Positions 8,194-16,250 of a stretch of 49,134 bases of DNA are shown in pieces (the stretch's first letter is position 1; the number at the start of each line of letters is the position of its first letter). The translations under genes were made by a program, and so were the position numbers. Below the pieces are notes generated by a model. The model worked only from the letters and a program-made list of their open reading frames with translations, made no database searches and was not told the DNA's origin. Source of the stretch: Sphaerisporangium cinnabarinum (GTDB lineage: Bacteria > Actinomycetota > Actinomycetes > Actinomycetales > Cellulomonadaceae); NCBI GenBank assembly GCA_003052455.1, contig QAPD01000012.1:1-49134 (forward strand), in the 5' to 3' direction.

Positions 8194-8769
8194 TCAGGCC
8201 GGGTCGGCGCCCGAGAGGTGGGCGCGCTCGCCCTCCTGGTCGAAGATCGTGAGGATCTCGACCGGGCCGTCGTGCGCGCCGAACGAGTGCGGCACCATCG
8301 TCGAGAACTCCGCCGCCTGTCCCTCGTGGACGAGGATCCGTCGGTCCGCGAGGTAGACGACGGCCGTCCCGGACAGGACGGTGAACCACTCGTGCCCCGG
8401 GTGGACGCGCTGGTGCTCCGGCCCGACGGCACGCTCGGGCGTCAGGCGCATCTTCGCGACCATGGTCCCGGTCCGCTCGCGCGACAGCAGCCACGTGGTC
8501 TCCCCCGGGCGGCGCTGCGGCTCGGGCCGGATCACGACGTCCTCGTCGTCGACGGGCTCGACGAGCTGGTCGAGCGTCGTGCCCAGCGCACGGGCGATCG
8601 GCACGAGCTGGTCGAGCGCGATGCGCCGGTGCCCGGTCTCGATGCGGCTGAGCGTGGACGGGCTGAGGAAGCAGCGCGCGGCCAGCGCGTCGAGCGTCCA
8701 GCCGCGCGCGAGCCGCAGCCCGCGGATGCGCTGCCGCACGACGGCGTCGAGATCCGGTTCTTGCGTCAT
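8194..8769 (-). CDS. XRE-family regulator with C-terminal cupin domain
   Basis: 191-residue DNA-binding regulator. An N-terminal helix-turn-helix of the XRE/Cro type (RIRGLRLARGWTLDALAARCFLSPSTLSRIETGHRR is its extent, about residues 12-47) is joined to a cupin domain (about residues 110-185, with HPGHEWFTVLSGTAVVYLADRR and a later PHSFGAHDGP). This architecture is common in regulators that sense small ligands or redox state. It is divergent from the methyltransferase gene across a 47-bp gap and is the likely regulator of that operon. The ATG lies 7 nt from TAGGAT, so it is probably leaderless. Confidence 0.88.
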   Translation of the reverse strand: MTQEPDLDAVVRQRIRGLRLARGWTLDALAARCFLSPSTLSRIETGHRRIALDQLVPIARALGTTLDQLVEPVDDEDVVIRPEPQRRPGETTWLLSRERTGTMVAKMRLTPERAVGPEHQRVHPGHEWFTVLSGTAVVYLADRRILVHEGQAAEFSTMVPHSFGAHDGPVEILTIFDQEGERAHLSGADPA

Positions 8770-8776
8770 GAGCAAG

Positions 8777-8810
8777 ATCCTATGCTCAGGACGCACGCGC
8801 GTCCTACGGT
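8777..8810. promoter_or_regulatory. Back-to-back leaderless promoters around a palindrome
   Basis: The 47-bp gap holds a minus -10 (TAGGAT, 8777-8782; 7 nt to the regulator ATG) and a plus -10 (TACGGT, 8805-8810; 6 nt to the methyltransferase ATG). Between them is a 7-bp inverted repeat AGGACGC/GCGTCCT (8788-8794, 8799-8805), a likely operator for the XRE-cupin protein controlling both directions. Confidence 0.55.
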
Positions 8811-8816
8811 GGAGCC

Positions 8817-9746
8817 ATGGACCTCCCTGCTCACCGCCACCCCGCGCCCGGTCCCGACGACCCCGCCGTCGCGGGTCCCGGCTCCACGCACCGCGCCGGT
8901 CACGCGCCCGGGCACCCCCACGGCCACGCATCCGCGCACGGCCACACGCACGGCCCGCACGACGGCGCCGGGATGGCCGAGCTGCTCGAGCTCGACGCGC
9001 TCGTGTTCGGGGACCCGCTCGACGAGGCCGTCGCGGTCGCCGTCGGGCACGCCCCGGACCCGACGCGCACCGTCGTCGACCTGGGCGCCGGGACCGGCAC
9101 CGGGACCCGGGCGCTCGCGCGGGCGTTCCCCGACGCCGAGGTCGTCGCGGTCGACGCGGACGCCACGATGCTCGACCGCCTCCGGGCCCGGCTCGCGGGG
9201 ACCGGCCTCGCGGAGCGCGTCCGCACCGTCGAGGCCGACCTCGACGCCGGGTGGCCGCCGGTCGGCGTCGCGGACGTCGTGTGGGCGTCGGCCTCGCTGC
9301 ACCACGTCGCCGACCCGGCGCGCGTCCTGCACGACGCCCGCGACGCGCTCGCCCCGGGCGGCCTGCTCGTCGTCGTCGAGATGACCGCGACGACGCCCGT
9401 CCTGCCCGACGGCGCAGCCCACGCCGACCTCGCCGCGCGCCTCGAGCGCGCCATGGCGCACGCCGGCTGGAACCGCTACCCCGACTGGACCCCGTACCTG
9501 ACCGCCGCCGGGCTGGAGGTGGTGGACCGGCGCGAGCCGACCGCCGTCGTGCCGCCGGGGCCGGAGACGTCCCGCTGGGCGCACGCCACCGCGACGCGCC
9601 AGCGCGAGCACCTGGCGGACGAGCTGGAGCCCGCCGACCTCGCGGCGCTCGACGTCGTGCTCGCGGCGACCGCTCCCGGCACGACCGACCACACCGTCCG
9701 CGCCCGGGGCGGCCGCGTCGTCTGGGCCGCCCGCCGCCCCCGCTGA
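8817..9746 (+). CDS. Class I SAM-dependent methyltransferase with His-rich N-terminus
   Basis: 309-residue methyltransferase. The SAM-binding motif I is VVDLGAGTGTGTRAL (about residue 88), followed by the acidic ribose-binding AVDADATMLDRL and motif IV-like WASASLHHVADP. The first 55 residues are an unusual extension with about ten histidines in alternating HGH patterns, which could bind a metal ion. The substrate is unknown. It is the first gene of a pair with the thioredoxin-reductase-like gene and lies divergent from the XRE-cupin regulator. The ATG is 6 nt from TACGGT with no Shine-Dalgarno sequence. Confidence 0.86.
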   Translation: MDLPAHRHPAPGPDDPAVAGPGSTHRAGHAPGHPHGHASAHGHTHGPHDGAGMAELLELDALVFGDPLDEAVAVAVGHAPDPTRTVVDLGAGTGTGTRALARAFPDAEVVAVDADATMLDRLRARLAGTGLAERVRTVEADLDAGWPPVGVADVVWASASLHHVADPARVLHDARDALAPGGLLVVVEMTATTPVLPDGAAHADLAARLERAMAHAGWNRYPDWTPYLTAAGLEVVDRREPTAVVPPGPETSRWAHATATRQREHLADELEPADLAALDVVLAATAPGTTDHTVRARGGRVVWAARRPR

Positions 9747-9801
9747 GTGCGTCGAACAGTCGCCGTCCGGGCCGATCCCCGCGACTGATTCCCGCACTCA
9801 G
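9743..9801 (+). promoter_or_regulatory. Large hairpin between methyltransferase and oxidoreductase
   Basis: Nested inverted repeats: CTGAGTGCG (9743-9751) pairs with 9793-9801, and inside it CAGTCGC (9757-9763) pairs with 9781-9787; an extra GAA/TTC can pair between the arms. The element begins on the methyltransferase stop codon. It may be an attenuator, terminator or operator. Confidence 0.55.
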
Positions 9802-9830
9802 GGAGTCCCGTCACCCCGCTGAGGAGAACC

Positions 9831-10817
9831 GTGAACACCACCACCGAGAAGAACGCTCCCTACGACGTCGCGATCGTCGGCGGCGGTCCCGCCGGGCTGA
9901 GCGCCGCGGTGACGCTCGCGCGGTCGCTGCGGTCCGTCGTCGTGCTCGACGCCGGCGAGCCCCGCAACGCGCCCGCGGAGGGCGCGCACAACCTGCTCGG
10001 GCGCGAGGGCGTGCCGCCGCGCGAGCTGCTGGCCACGGGCCGCGCCGAGGCCGAGGGCTACGGCGCCGAGGTCCGCGACGCGCGCGTCGCCCGCGCCGAC
10101 GGCGACGTCGAGACCGGCTTCACGCTCACCCTGGACGACGGCGGGACGGTCCGGGCGCGCCGCGTGCTGCTCGCGACCGGCCTCGTCGACGAGCTGCCCG
10201 ACCTGCCGGGCGTGCGCGAGGGCTGGGGATCGACCGTGCTGCACTGCCCGTTCTGCCACGGGTGGGAGGTGCGGGGACAGCGGATCGGAATCCTCGCCAC
10301 CGGGCCCGCCGCCGCGCACCAGGTGCTGCTGTTCCGTCAGCTCACCCCGCACGTCACGCTGTTCCAGCACACCGCCCCCGAGCCCGACGACGCCACGTGG
10401 GAGCAGCTCTCGGCGCTCGGCGTGCGCGTGGTCGAGGGCGAGGTCGAGCGGCTCGACGTCGACGGCCGGTCGGTGCGGTCGGTCGTGCTCGCCGACGGGA
10501 CGTCGTTCCCGGTGGACGCGGTCGTCGTCGGGCCGCGGTTCGTCGCGCGCGGCGAGCTGTTCGAGCAGCTCGGCGGGACGCTGGAGGACCACCCGGCGGG
10601 CCGGTTCGTGCCCGCCGACCCGCGCGGCGCGACCGCGGTGCCGGGCGTGTGGGCCGCGGGCAACTCGAGCGACCTCATGGCGCAGGTCGGGGCGTCGGCC
10701 GCGGCCGGTGTCATGGCCGGCGCGGGGATCCACGGCGAGCTCGCGCAGGCCGACGCGGCGGCGGCCGTCGCGCGTCGGCGGACGCCGTTCGCGGCGCACG
10801 CCGAGCCCGCGGTCTGA
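9831..10817 (+). CDS. Thioredoxin-reductase-like FAD/NAD(P)-dependent oxidoreductase
   Basis: 328-residue flavoprotein of the thioredoxin reductase fold. The FAD-binding GGGPAGLSAAV is at about residue 17, the redox-active CPFC motif (HCPFCHGWEVRG) is at about residue 140, and the second FAD contact (GVWAAGNSSDLMAQVGASAAAG) lies near the C-terminus. The NADPH domain glycine motif is replaced by ILATGPAAAHQ, so its nucleotide preference is uncertain. No thioredoxin gene is adjacent. Similar proteins are often found next to a methyltransferase and an XRE regulator, as here; the physiological partner is unknown. GAGGAG precedes the GTG start. Confidence 0.88.
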   Translation: MNTTTEKNAPYDVAIVGGGPAGLSAAVTLARSLRSVVVLDAGEPRNAPAEGAHNLLGREGVPPRELLATGRAEAEGYGAEVRDARVARADGDVETGFTLTLDDGGTVRARRVLLATGLVDELPDLPGVREGWGSTVLHCPFCHGWEVRGQRIGILATGPAAAHQVLLFRQLTPHVTLFQHTAPEPDDATWEQLSALGVRVVEGEVERLDVDGRSVRSVVLADGTSFPVDAVVVGPRFVARGELFEQLGGTLEDHPAGRFVPADPRGATAVPGVWAAGNSSDLMAQVGASAAAGVMAGAGIHGELAQADAAAAVARRRTPFAAHAEPAV

Positions 10818-10862
10818 GGCCCGGCCTCGGCCGCCGAGGGAGCGCCCGCGGGCCGCCCGGCC

Positions 10863-10896
10863 GCAGCGTGACGCACGAGACGCCCGCTCACGCTGC
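10863..10896. promoter_or_regulatory. Inverted repeat upstream of poxB
   Basis: GCAGCGTGA (10863-10871) and TCACGCTGC (10888-10896) are perfect 9-bp arms 16 bp apart, midway between the flavoprotein and poxB. It could be a poxB operator or the terminator of the preceding operon; there is no U-tract. Confidence 0.45.
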
Positions 10897-10955
10897 GCCC
10901 CCGGGCGACCCGTCGCACGATGGAGGACGACCCCAGCCCACCGTGGAGGTACGTC

Positions 10956-12764
10956 ATGCCGTTCGGAATCGGTCGCTCCCCGCAGGACAAGCGCAACCGC
11001 ACGGTCGCCGACCTGCTCGTCGCGCAGCTCATCGAGGCGGGGGTGCGCCGGATCTACGGCATCGTCGGCGACAGCCTCAACCCCGTGGTCGACGCCGTGC
11101 ACCGGTCCAACGCGGGCGAGAACGCGGGCAAGGGGATCGAGTGGATCCACGTGCGCCACGAGGAGGCGGCCGCGTTCGCCGCCGCCGCCGAGGCCGAGGT
11201 CACGGGCAGCCTCGCGGTGTGCGCCGGGTCGTGCGGGCCGGGGAACCTCCACCTCATCAACGGCCTGTACGACGCCAACCGGTCGCGCGTGCCCGTGCTC
11301 GCCATCGCGAGCCACATCCCGAGCAAGCAGATCGGCACCGGGTTCTTCCAGGAGACCCACCCCGACCGCCTGTTCACGGAGTGCTCCGTCTACTCCGAGA
11401 TGATCTCGAGCGCCGAGCAGGCGCCGCGCGTCATCAACTCCGCGATCCACCACGCCTACGGCGCGCGCGGCGTCTCCGTCCTCACCCTCCCGGGCGACGT
11501 CGCCGACCTCGACGCCCCCGCCGCCGTGCCCGACGTCGCGTGCCGGCCCGCTCCCCCGCGCGTCGTCCCCGACGAGACCGCCGTCCAGCAGCTCGCGGAC
11601 GCGATCGACGCCGCGAAGAAGGTCACGATCTTCGCCGGGGCGGGCGTGCGCGGCGCGCACGACGACGTCCTCGCGCTCGCCGACAAGATCGCCGCGCCCG
11701 TGGGCCACTCGCTGCGCGGCAAGGAGTTCATCCAGTACGACAACCCGTTCGACGTCGGCATGTCCGGCCTCCTCGGCTACGGCGCCGCGTTCGACGCCAT
11801 GCACGACTGCGACCTCCTCGTGCTGCTCGGCACCGACTTCCCCTACGACCAGTTCCTCCCGGAGTCGGTCCGCACGGCCCAGGTCGACATCGACCCGACC
11901 CACCTCGGGCGGCGCACGCGCCTCGACCTCGCCGTCGTGGGCGACGTCGGCGAGACGGTGCGCGCGCTCCTGCCGCTCGTGAAGAAGGCGCGGTCGCGCA
12001 AGTTCCTCGACTCGATGGTCGCCAAGCACGAGAAGGCGATGACCGGCGTCGTCGGGGCGTACACGAAGAAGGTCGAGCGCACGACGCCGATCCACCCCGA
12101 GTTCGTCGCCGACACGCTCGACCAGGTCGCCGCCGACGACGCGGTCTTCACCGTCGACACCGGCATGTGCAACGTCTGGGCCGCGCGGTACATCACGCCC
12201 AACGGGAAGCGCCGCGTCATCGGGTCGTTCATCCACGGCTCGATGGCCAACGCGCTCCCCCACGCCATCGGCGCCGCGGCCGCTGGGCGTGCAGGGGGCC
12301 GCGAACGCCAGGTCGTCGCCATGGCCGGCGACGGCGGCCTCTCGATGCTGCTCGGCGAGCTCGTGACGCTCAAGCACTACGACCTTCCCGTCAAGGTCGT
12401 CCTCTTCGACAACGCGAGCCTCGGCATGGTGCGCCTCGAGATGCTCGTCGACGGGCTGCCGATGTTCGGCACCGAGTCGCCGCACGTCGACTACGCCGCG
12501 GTCGCGAACGCGATCGGCATCCCGGCCGTGCGCGTCGAGAAGCCGAAGGACCTGCGCCGCGCCCTCCAGGACGCGCTGAACCGGCCCGGGCCGGCGCTCG
12601 TCGACGTCGTCACCGACCCCCGCGCGCTCTCGATCCCCCCGAACATCACCGCGGGCCAGGTCCGCGGGTTCGCGGTCGCGATGAGCAAGGAGGTCCTCGG
12701 CGGCGGCATGGGCGAGGTCGTCTCGATGGCGCGCGCCAACCTGCGCAACGTGCCCCGCCCGTGA
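10956..12764 (+). CDS. poxB: Pyruvate dehydrogenase (quinone) / pyruvate oxidase
   Basis: 602-residue thiamine-diphosphate enzyme that oxidises pyruvate to acetate and CO2 with electrons passed to quinone. The N-terminal pyrimidine-binding domain has the activating glutamate (VRHEEAAAF, about residue 70) and GSCGPGNLHLINGLYDA. The C-terminal domain has the ThDP/Mg motif AGDGGLSMLLGELVTLK (about residue 457) ending in DNASLGMVRLEM. The last 25 residues (GEVVSMARANL) resemble the amphipathic membrane-binding tail of E. coli PoxB. GGAGG lies before the ATG at 10956; a longer frame from 10920 is less likely. The stop overlaps the recQ start by 4 bp. Confidence 0.9.
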   Translation: MPFGIGRSPQDKRNRTVADLLVAQLIEAGVRRIYGIVGDSLNPVVDAVHRSNAGENAGKGIEWIHVRHEEAAAFAAAAEAEVTGSLAVCAGSCGPGNLHLINGLYDANRSRVPVLAIASHIPSKQIGTGFFQETHPDRLFTECSVYSEMISSAEQAPRVINSAIHHAYGARGVSVLTLPGDVADLDAPAAVPDVACRPAPPRVVPDETAVQQLADAIDAAKKVTIFAGAGVRGAHDDVLALADKIAAPVGHSLRGKEFIQYDNPFDVGMSGLLGYGAAFDAMHDCDLLVLLGTDFPYDQFLPESVRTAQVDIDPTHLGRRTRLDLAVVGDVGETVRALLPLVKKARSRKFLDSMVAKHEKAMTGVVGAYTKKVERTTPIHPEFVADTLDQVAADDAVFTVDTGMCNVWAARYITPNGKRRVIGSFIHGSMANALPHAIGAAAAGRAGGRERQVVAMAGDGGLSMLLGELVTLKHYDLPVKVVLFDNASLGMVRLEMLVDGLPMFGTESPHVDYAAVANAIGIPAVRVEKPKDLRRALQDALNRPGPALVDVVTDPRALSIPPNITAGQVRGFAVAMSKEVLGGGMGEVVSMARANLRNVPRP

Positions 12765-14386
12765 CCGACGAGCCCACCCTCGCCGACGTCCGCGACACCG
12801 CCCGCGAGGTCTTCGGCTACCGCGACCTGCGCCCCGGGCAGCGCGAGGCGATCGCCGCGCTCCTCGACGGACGCGACGTCCTGCTCGTGCTGCCCACCGG
12901 GGCGGGCAAGTCCGCGGTCTACCAGCTCCCCGGCCTCGAGCTGCCCGGGCCGACGCTCGTCGTCTCGCCGCTCATCGCGCTCCAGCAGGACCAGGTGCGC
13001 TCCCTGCTCGAGCTGGGCGACGACGACGCGCGCGCCGCCGCCGTGAGCTCGGCCGTGCCCGCGGCCGAGCGCCGCGCCGCGCTCGAAGCCGCCGCGGCGG
13101 GCGAGCTCGAGTTCCTCTTCCTCTCGCCCGAGCAGCTCGCCAACGACGAGGTGCTCGACGCCGTCCGCGCGGCCCGGCCGAGCCTCGTCGCGGTCGACGA
13201 GGCGCACTGCGTCTCGACCTGGGGGCACGACTTCCGGCCCGAGTACCTGCGCGTCGGCGAGCGCCTCGACACGCTCGACCCGCGGCCGCGCGTGCTCGCG
13301 CTCACCGCGACGGCGTCCCCGCCCGTGCGCGAGGACGTCGCCGAGCGCCTGCACCTGCGCGACGCCGCGGTGATCGTCCGCGGGTTCGCCCGCCCCGGGA
13401 TCGCGCTCGAGGTCGTGCGGACCGTCGAGGCGGCGGACAAGGACCGCGCGGTCGTCGAGCGCGTCCGCGCGGAGGCCGAGCACGGCGTGGGGATCGTCTA
13501 CGTCGGCACGCGGCGCCGCACGACCGAGGTCGCCGACGCGCTCGCGGAGGCGGGCCTGCGCACCGCGGCCTACCACGGCGGGCTGCGGCGGGCCGAGCGC
13601 GACGAGGCCCAGCGGCGGTTCACGGAGGACGAGGTGGACGTCGTCGTCGCGACCTCCGCGTTCGGCATGGGCATCGACAAACCGGACGTGCGGTTCGTCG
13701 TGCACGCGGACGTCCCCGGCTCTCCGGACTCCTACTACCAGGAGGTCGGCCGCGCGGGCCGCGACGGCGAGCCCGCCGTCGCGGTGCTGTTCTACCGGCC
13801 CGAGGACCTGGGCCTCCAGCGCTACTTCGCGGTCGGCGTGCCCGACCGCGACGACCTCCGCGAGGTCGCGCGCGCCCTGGGCCGGGGCGGTCCGGACGAC
13901 CAGGCGCCCTCGGCGCCCGGCGGGCGGGCGCGGCTGCCCCGGCGCCTGGCGCGGCTGCGCGCGCTCGTGGAGGACGCGCGGGCGCTCGCCGGCGAGGACG
14001 CGCGCCCGGCCGCGGTGGCCGACGTCGCGCACGAGCTCGCGGAGGCCCGGCGCCGGGTCGACGACTCGCGCCTGCAGATGATGCGCGCGTACGCCGAGAC
14101 CCCGCAGTGCCGGCGCCAGTTCCTGCTCGCCTACCTCGGCGAGGAGCTGCCCGAGCCGTGCGGACGCTGCGACACCTGCTGGGCCGGGACCGCGGAGGAG
14201 CGGGCCGCCGACGACGCGTCCGCGCCGTGGTCGACGGGCACGACGGTGCGACACCCCGAGTTCGGCGAGGGGACCGTCATGGGCTACGAGGGGGACGACC
14301 GCGTGACCGTGCTCTTCGAGACGCACGGGTACCGGACCCTGAGCCTCGACGCGGTGACGGACCAGGGCCTGCTCACGGCGTCCTGA
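12761..14386 (+). CDS. recQ: ATP-dependent DNA helicase RecQ
   Basis: 541-residue superfamily 2 helicase that unwinds DNA 3' to 5' in recombination and repair. Walker A is PTGAGKSAVY (K50), the DEAH box is at about residues 146-149 (VDEAHCVSTWGHDFRPEY), motif III is LTATASPPV and motif VI is QEVGRAGRDG. The RecQ zinc-binding region is present near residue 450-472 (CRRQFLLAYLGEE then EPCGRCDTCW). There is no HRDC domain; instead the last 70 residues form a small beta-rich domain (TTVRHPEFGEGTVMGYEGD). The GTG start lies inside the poxB stop, so the two genes are coupled. Confidence 0.92.
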   Translation: MTDEPTLADVRDTAREVFGYRDLRPGQREAIAALLDGRDVLLVLPTGAGKSAVYQLPGLELPGPTLVVSPLIALQQDQVRSLLELGDDDARAAAVSSAVPAAERRAALEAAAAGELEFLFLSPEQLANDEVLDAVRAARPSLVAVDEAHCVSTWGHDFRPEYLRVGERLDTLDPRPRVLALTATASPPVREDVAERLHLRDAAVIVRGFARPGIALEVVRTVEAADKDRAVVERVRAEAEHGVGIVYVGTRRRTTEVADALAEAGLRTAAYHGGLRRAERDEAQRRFTEDEVDVVVATSAFGMGIDKPDVRFVVHADVPGSPDSYYQEVGRAGRDGEPAVAVLFYRPEDLGLQRYFAVGVPDRDDLREVARALGRGGPDDQAPSAPGGRARLPRRLARLRALVEDARALAGEDARPAAVADVAHELAEARRRVDDSRLQMMRAYAETPQCRRQFLLAYLGEELPEPCGRCDTCWAGTAEERAADDASAPWSTGTTVRHPEFGEGTVMGYEGDDRVTVLFETHGYRTLSLDAVTDQGLLTAS

Positions 14387-14436
14387 CCCGCCGGTGGCCG
14401 GCGCGGGCGCGCGTCCGGCTCCGCCGGCCCGGCCGG

Positions 14437-14442
14437 TAGCAT
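14437..14442 (+). promoter_or_regulatory. -10 element of a leaderless promoter
   Basis: TAGCAT is separated by 6 nt from the GTG start of the phosphotransferase gene, and no Shine-Dalgarno sequence is present. Confidence 0.5.
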
Positions 14443-14448
14443 CGCCGC

Positions 14449-15468
14449 GTGCTCACCAGGACGACGGTCACGGACGACCAGCTCGCGGCGCTCGTGGCGC
14501 CCCTCGGCGAGGCGCTGCGGTCCGAGCCGCTGAGCGGCGGGATGTTCGCGAGCGTCTTCGCCGTCGACCTCGCCCCGCGGCCGGGCGCGGTGCCCGACGA
14601 CGTCCCGGACCGCGTCGTCGTCAAGGTCACGGGCGCCGACACGTCGCGCCTCCTGCGCTACGAGCACGGCATCCCCGGCACCGAGGCGGCGGCCTACCGG
14701 GCCGCCCACGCCGCGGGCCTGCCCGTCCCGCAGGTGCTGCACGCCGACCTCACGCGCGAGCACGTGGACGGCGACGCGCTCGTCGTGACGTTCCTCGCCG
14801 GGACCCTGTGGAGCGCGCGCGAGGCCGACGCGGCGGAGTCCGCCGCCGTCCGCCGCGGGCTCGGGTCGTTCATGGCGCGGCTGCACCGGATCGCGGGCGA
14901 CCGGTTCGGCTACCCCGCCCCCGCGTCGGACCTCGCGGCGGCGAGCTGGCCCGACGCGGTCGCGCGCATGGTCGACGCCGTGCTCGACGACGCGCTCGCC
15001 TGGGGCGTCGACCTCCCGGCGGACCGGGTGCGCGACGCCGTCGCGCGGCACCGCGACGTCCTCGCCCGCGTCGAGGTCCCCCGGCTCGTGCACGCGGACC
15101 TGTGGCCGGGCAACGTGCTGCTCGCGCCGGACGCCCCGCGGATCGTCGGCGTGCTCGACGCCGAGCGGTCGCTCTGGGGCGACCCCCTGTTCGAGCTCGC
15201 GGGCGCCGACCAGCTCGGGGCCGGCCCCGTCGACGCGGACCTCCTCGCGGGCTACGCCGCCGAGGGCGGCGACCTGGGCCTGGGCGACGGCACGCCCGGC
15301 AGCGGCGACCCCGCGGCGTGGACCCGCCTGCGCCTGTACCGCACCTACCTGTCGTGCCTCCTCGCGGTCGAGGTGGTGCCGCGGGGCTACGAGGGCGACT
15401 GGGTCGAGGGGTACGCCGGCACGGCCCGCGCCAACCTGCTGCGCATGCTGGACGAGCTGGGCGCCTGA
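14449..15468 (+). CDS. Aminoglycoside phosphotransferase (APH)-family kinase
   Basis: 339-residue protein of the APH/choline kinase fold. The catalytic loop VHADLWPGNVLL (about residue 214) and the metal-binding IVGVLDAERSLWGDPLFEL (the DAE replacing the more usual DWE/DFD) are clear. The N-lobe has VVVKVTG and a Gly-rich LSGGMFASVFAVD. Members of this family phosphorylate varied small molecules; nothing here shows antibiotic resistance. It stands alone with its own promoter. Confidence 0.82.
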   Translation: MLTRTTVTDDQLAALVAPLGEALRSEPLSGGMFASVFAVDLAPRPGAVPDDVPDRVVVKVTGADTSRLLRYEHGIPGTEAAAYRAAHAAGLPVPQVLHADLTREHVDGDALVVTFLAGTLWSAREADAAESAAVRRGLGSFMARLHRIAGDRFGYPAPASDLAAASWPDAVARMVDAVLDDALAWGVDLPADRVRDAVARHRDVLARVEVPRLVHADLWPGNVLLAPDAPRIVGVLDAERSLWGDPLFELAGADQLGAGPVDADLLAGYAAEGGDLGLGDGTPGSGDPAAWTRLRLYRTYLSCLLAVEVVPRGYEGDWVEGYAGTARANLLRMLDELGA

Positions 15469-15612
15469 GACTCCCGCGTGGGGAGTCCTCCCCATGTGAC
15501 GTACCCCCGGATCGCCCCACGGCATGGTCGGGTCACGGTAAGGTGTGTGTACGTTCACGACAACTCCACACGCCATTCCCGCGCCGTGGCCACCCGTCCG
15601 AGGGGACCTCGC

Positions 15613-16083
15613 ATGATCGCGTTCATCGTCATCGGCATCGCCGGACTCGCCCTCCTGCTCCTCTCGCTGCTCGTCGGCGAGATCGTCGACCTGGGTGACG
15701 GCGCGGTGTCCGGGACGACGCTCGGCGTCGGTGGCGTGGTGTTCGGCGCGGTCGGCGTGATCGTGGCGTCCAACGACCTGCCGACGTGGCTCGCGTACGT
15801 CGGGTCCCTCGTCGTGGCGCTCGTCGTCATGGTGCTCGTCCAGCTGCTGGTCAAGAACCTGCGCGCGTCGGAGGACGGCGTCCCCGTGTCCCTCGTGGGC
15901 GTCCAGGGCACCGCGACGACCGCGATCGACCCCGCGCGCGGCGAGGTCTCGCTCGACGCGGCGCACGAGCTCGAGCGCCGCCTCGCGTGGTCCGACGAAC
16001 CCATCCCGGAGGGCGCGCGCGTCGTCGTGCTCGAGCAGTCCGGGAGCCGCGTGCGCGTCCAGCGGCACTACCCCAACGACTGA
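15613..16083 (+). CDS. NfeD-family membrane protein
   Basis: 156-residue membrane protein with two or three hydrophobic segments (residues 2-20, 34-56 and 60-78) followed by a soluble C-terminal domain (residues 90-156, GVQGTATTAIDPARGEVSLD) of the OB-fold type seen in NfeD proteins. NfeD proteins are known to be encoded next to flotillin-type SPFH proteins and to work with them in membrane microdomains, and the next gene is a flotillin. The ATG at 15613 has GAGGGGA about 8 nt upstream; the frame is open further upstream but without similarity. Confidence 0.85.
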   Translation: MIAFIVIGIAGLALLLLSLLVGEIVDLGDGAVSGTTLGVGGVVFGAVGVIVASNDLPTWLAYVGSLVVALVVMVLVQLLVKNLRASEDGVPVSLVGVQGTATTAIDPARGEVSLDAAHELERRLAWSDEPIPEGARVVVLEQSGSRVRVQRHYPND

Positions 16084-16250
16084 GGTCCGACGGACCGACC
16101 ACGGCGCCCCGCGCGTCGTCCCGTGGGTGCCGCGCACCCGCACGCACCACCGGCCGGCCGGCCGGGCACGCCCCGACCGGTCCGCCGTACGACTGCCGCA
16201 CGTCCTGACCTGCCCGCACCCACGGAAGGAGACGCGCCCCGGCGCGGACC

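Noticed and set aside
8381-12760. Upstream part of the 2001-codon plus frame that ends in recQ
   Set aside because: Only the last 541 codons encode RecQ. The rest is antisense or out of frame to the XRE, methyltransferase, flavoprotein and poxB genes.
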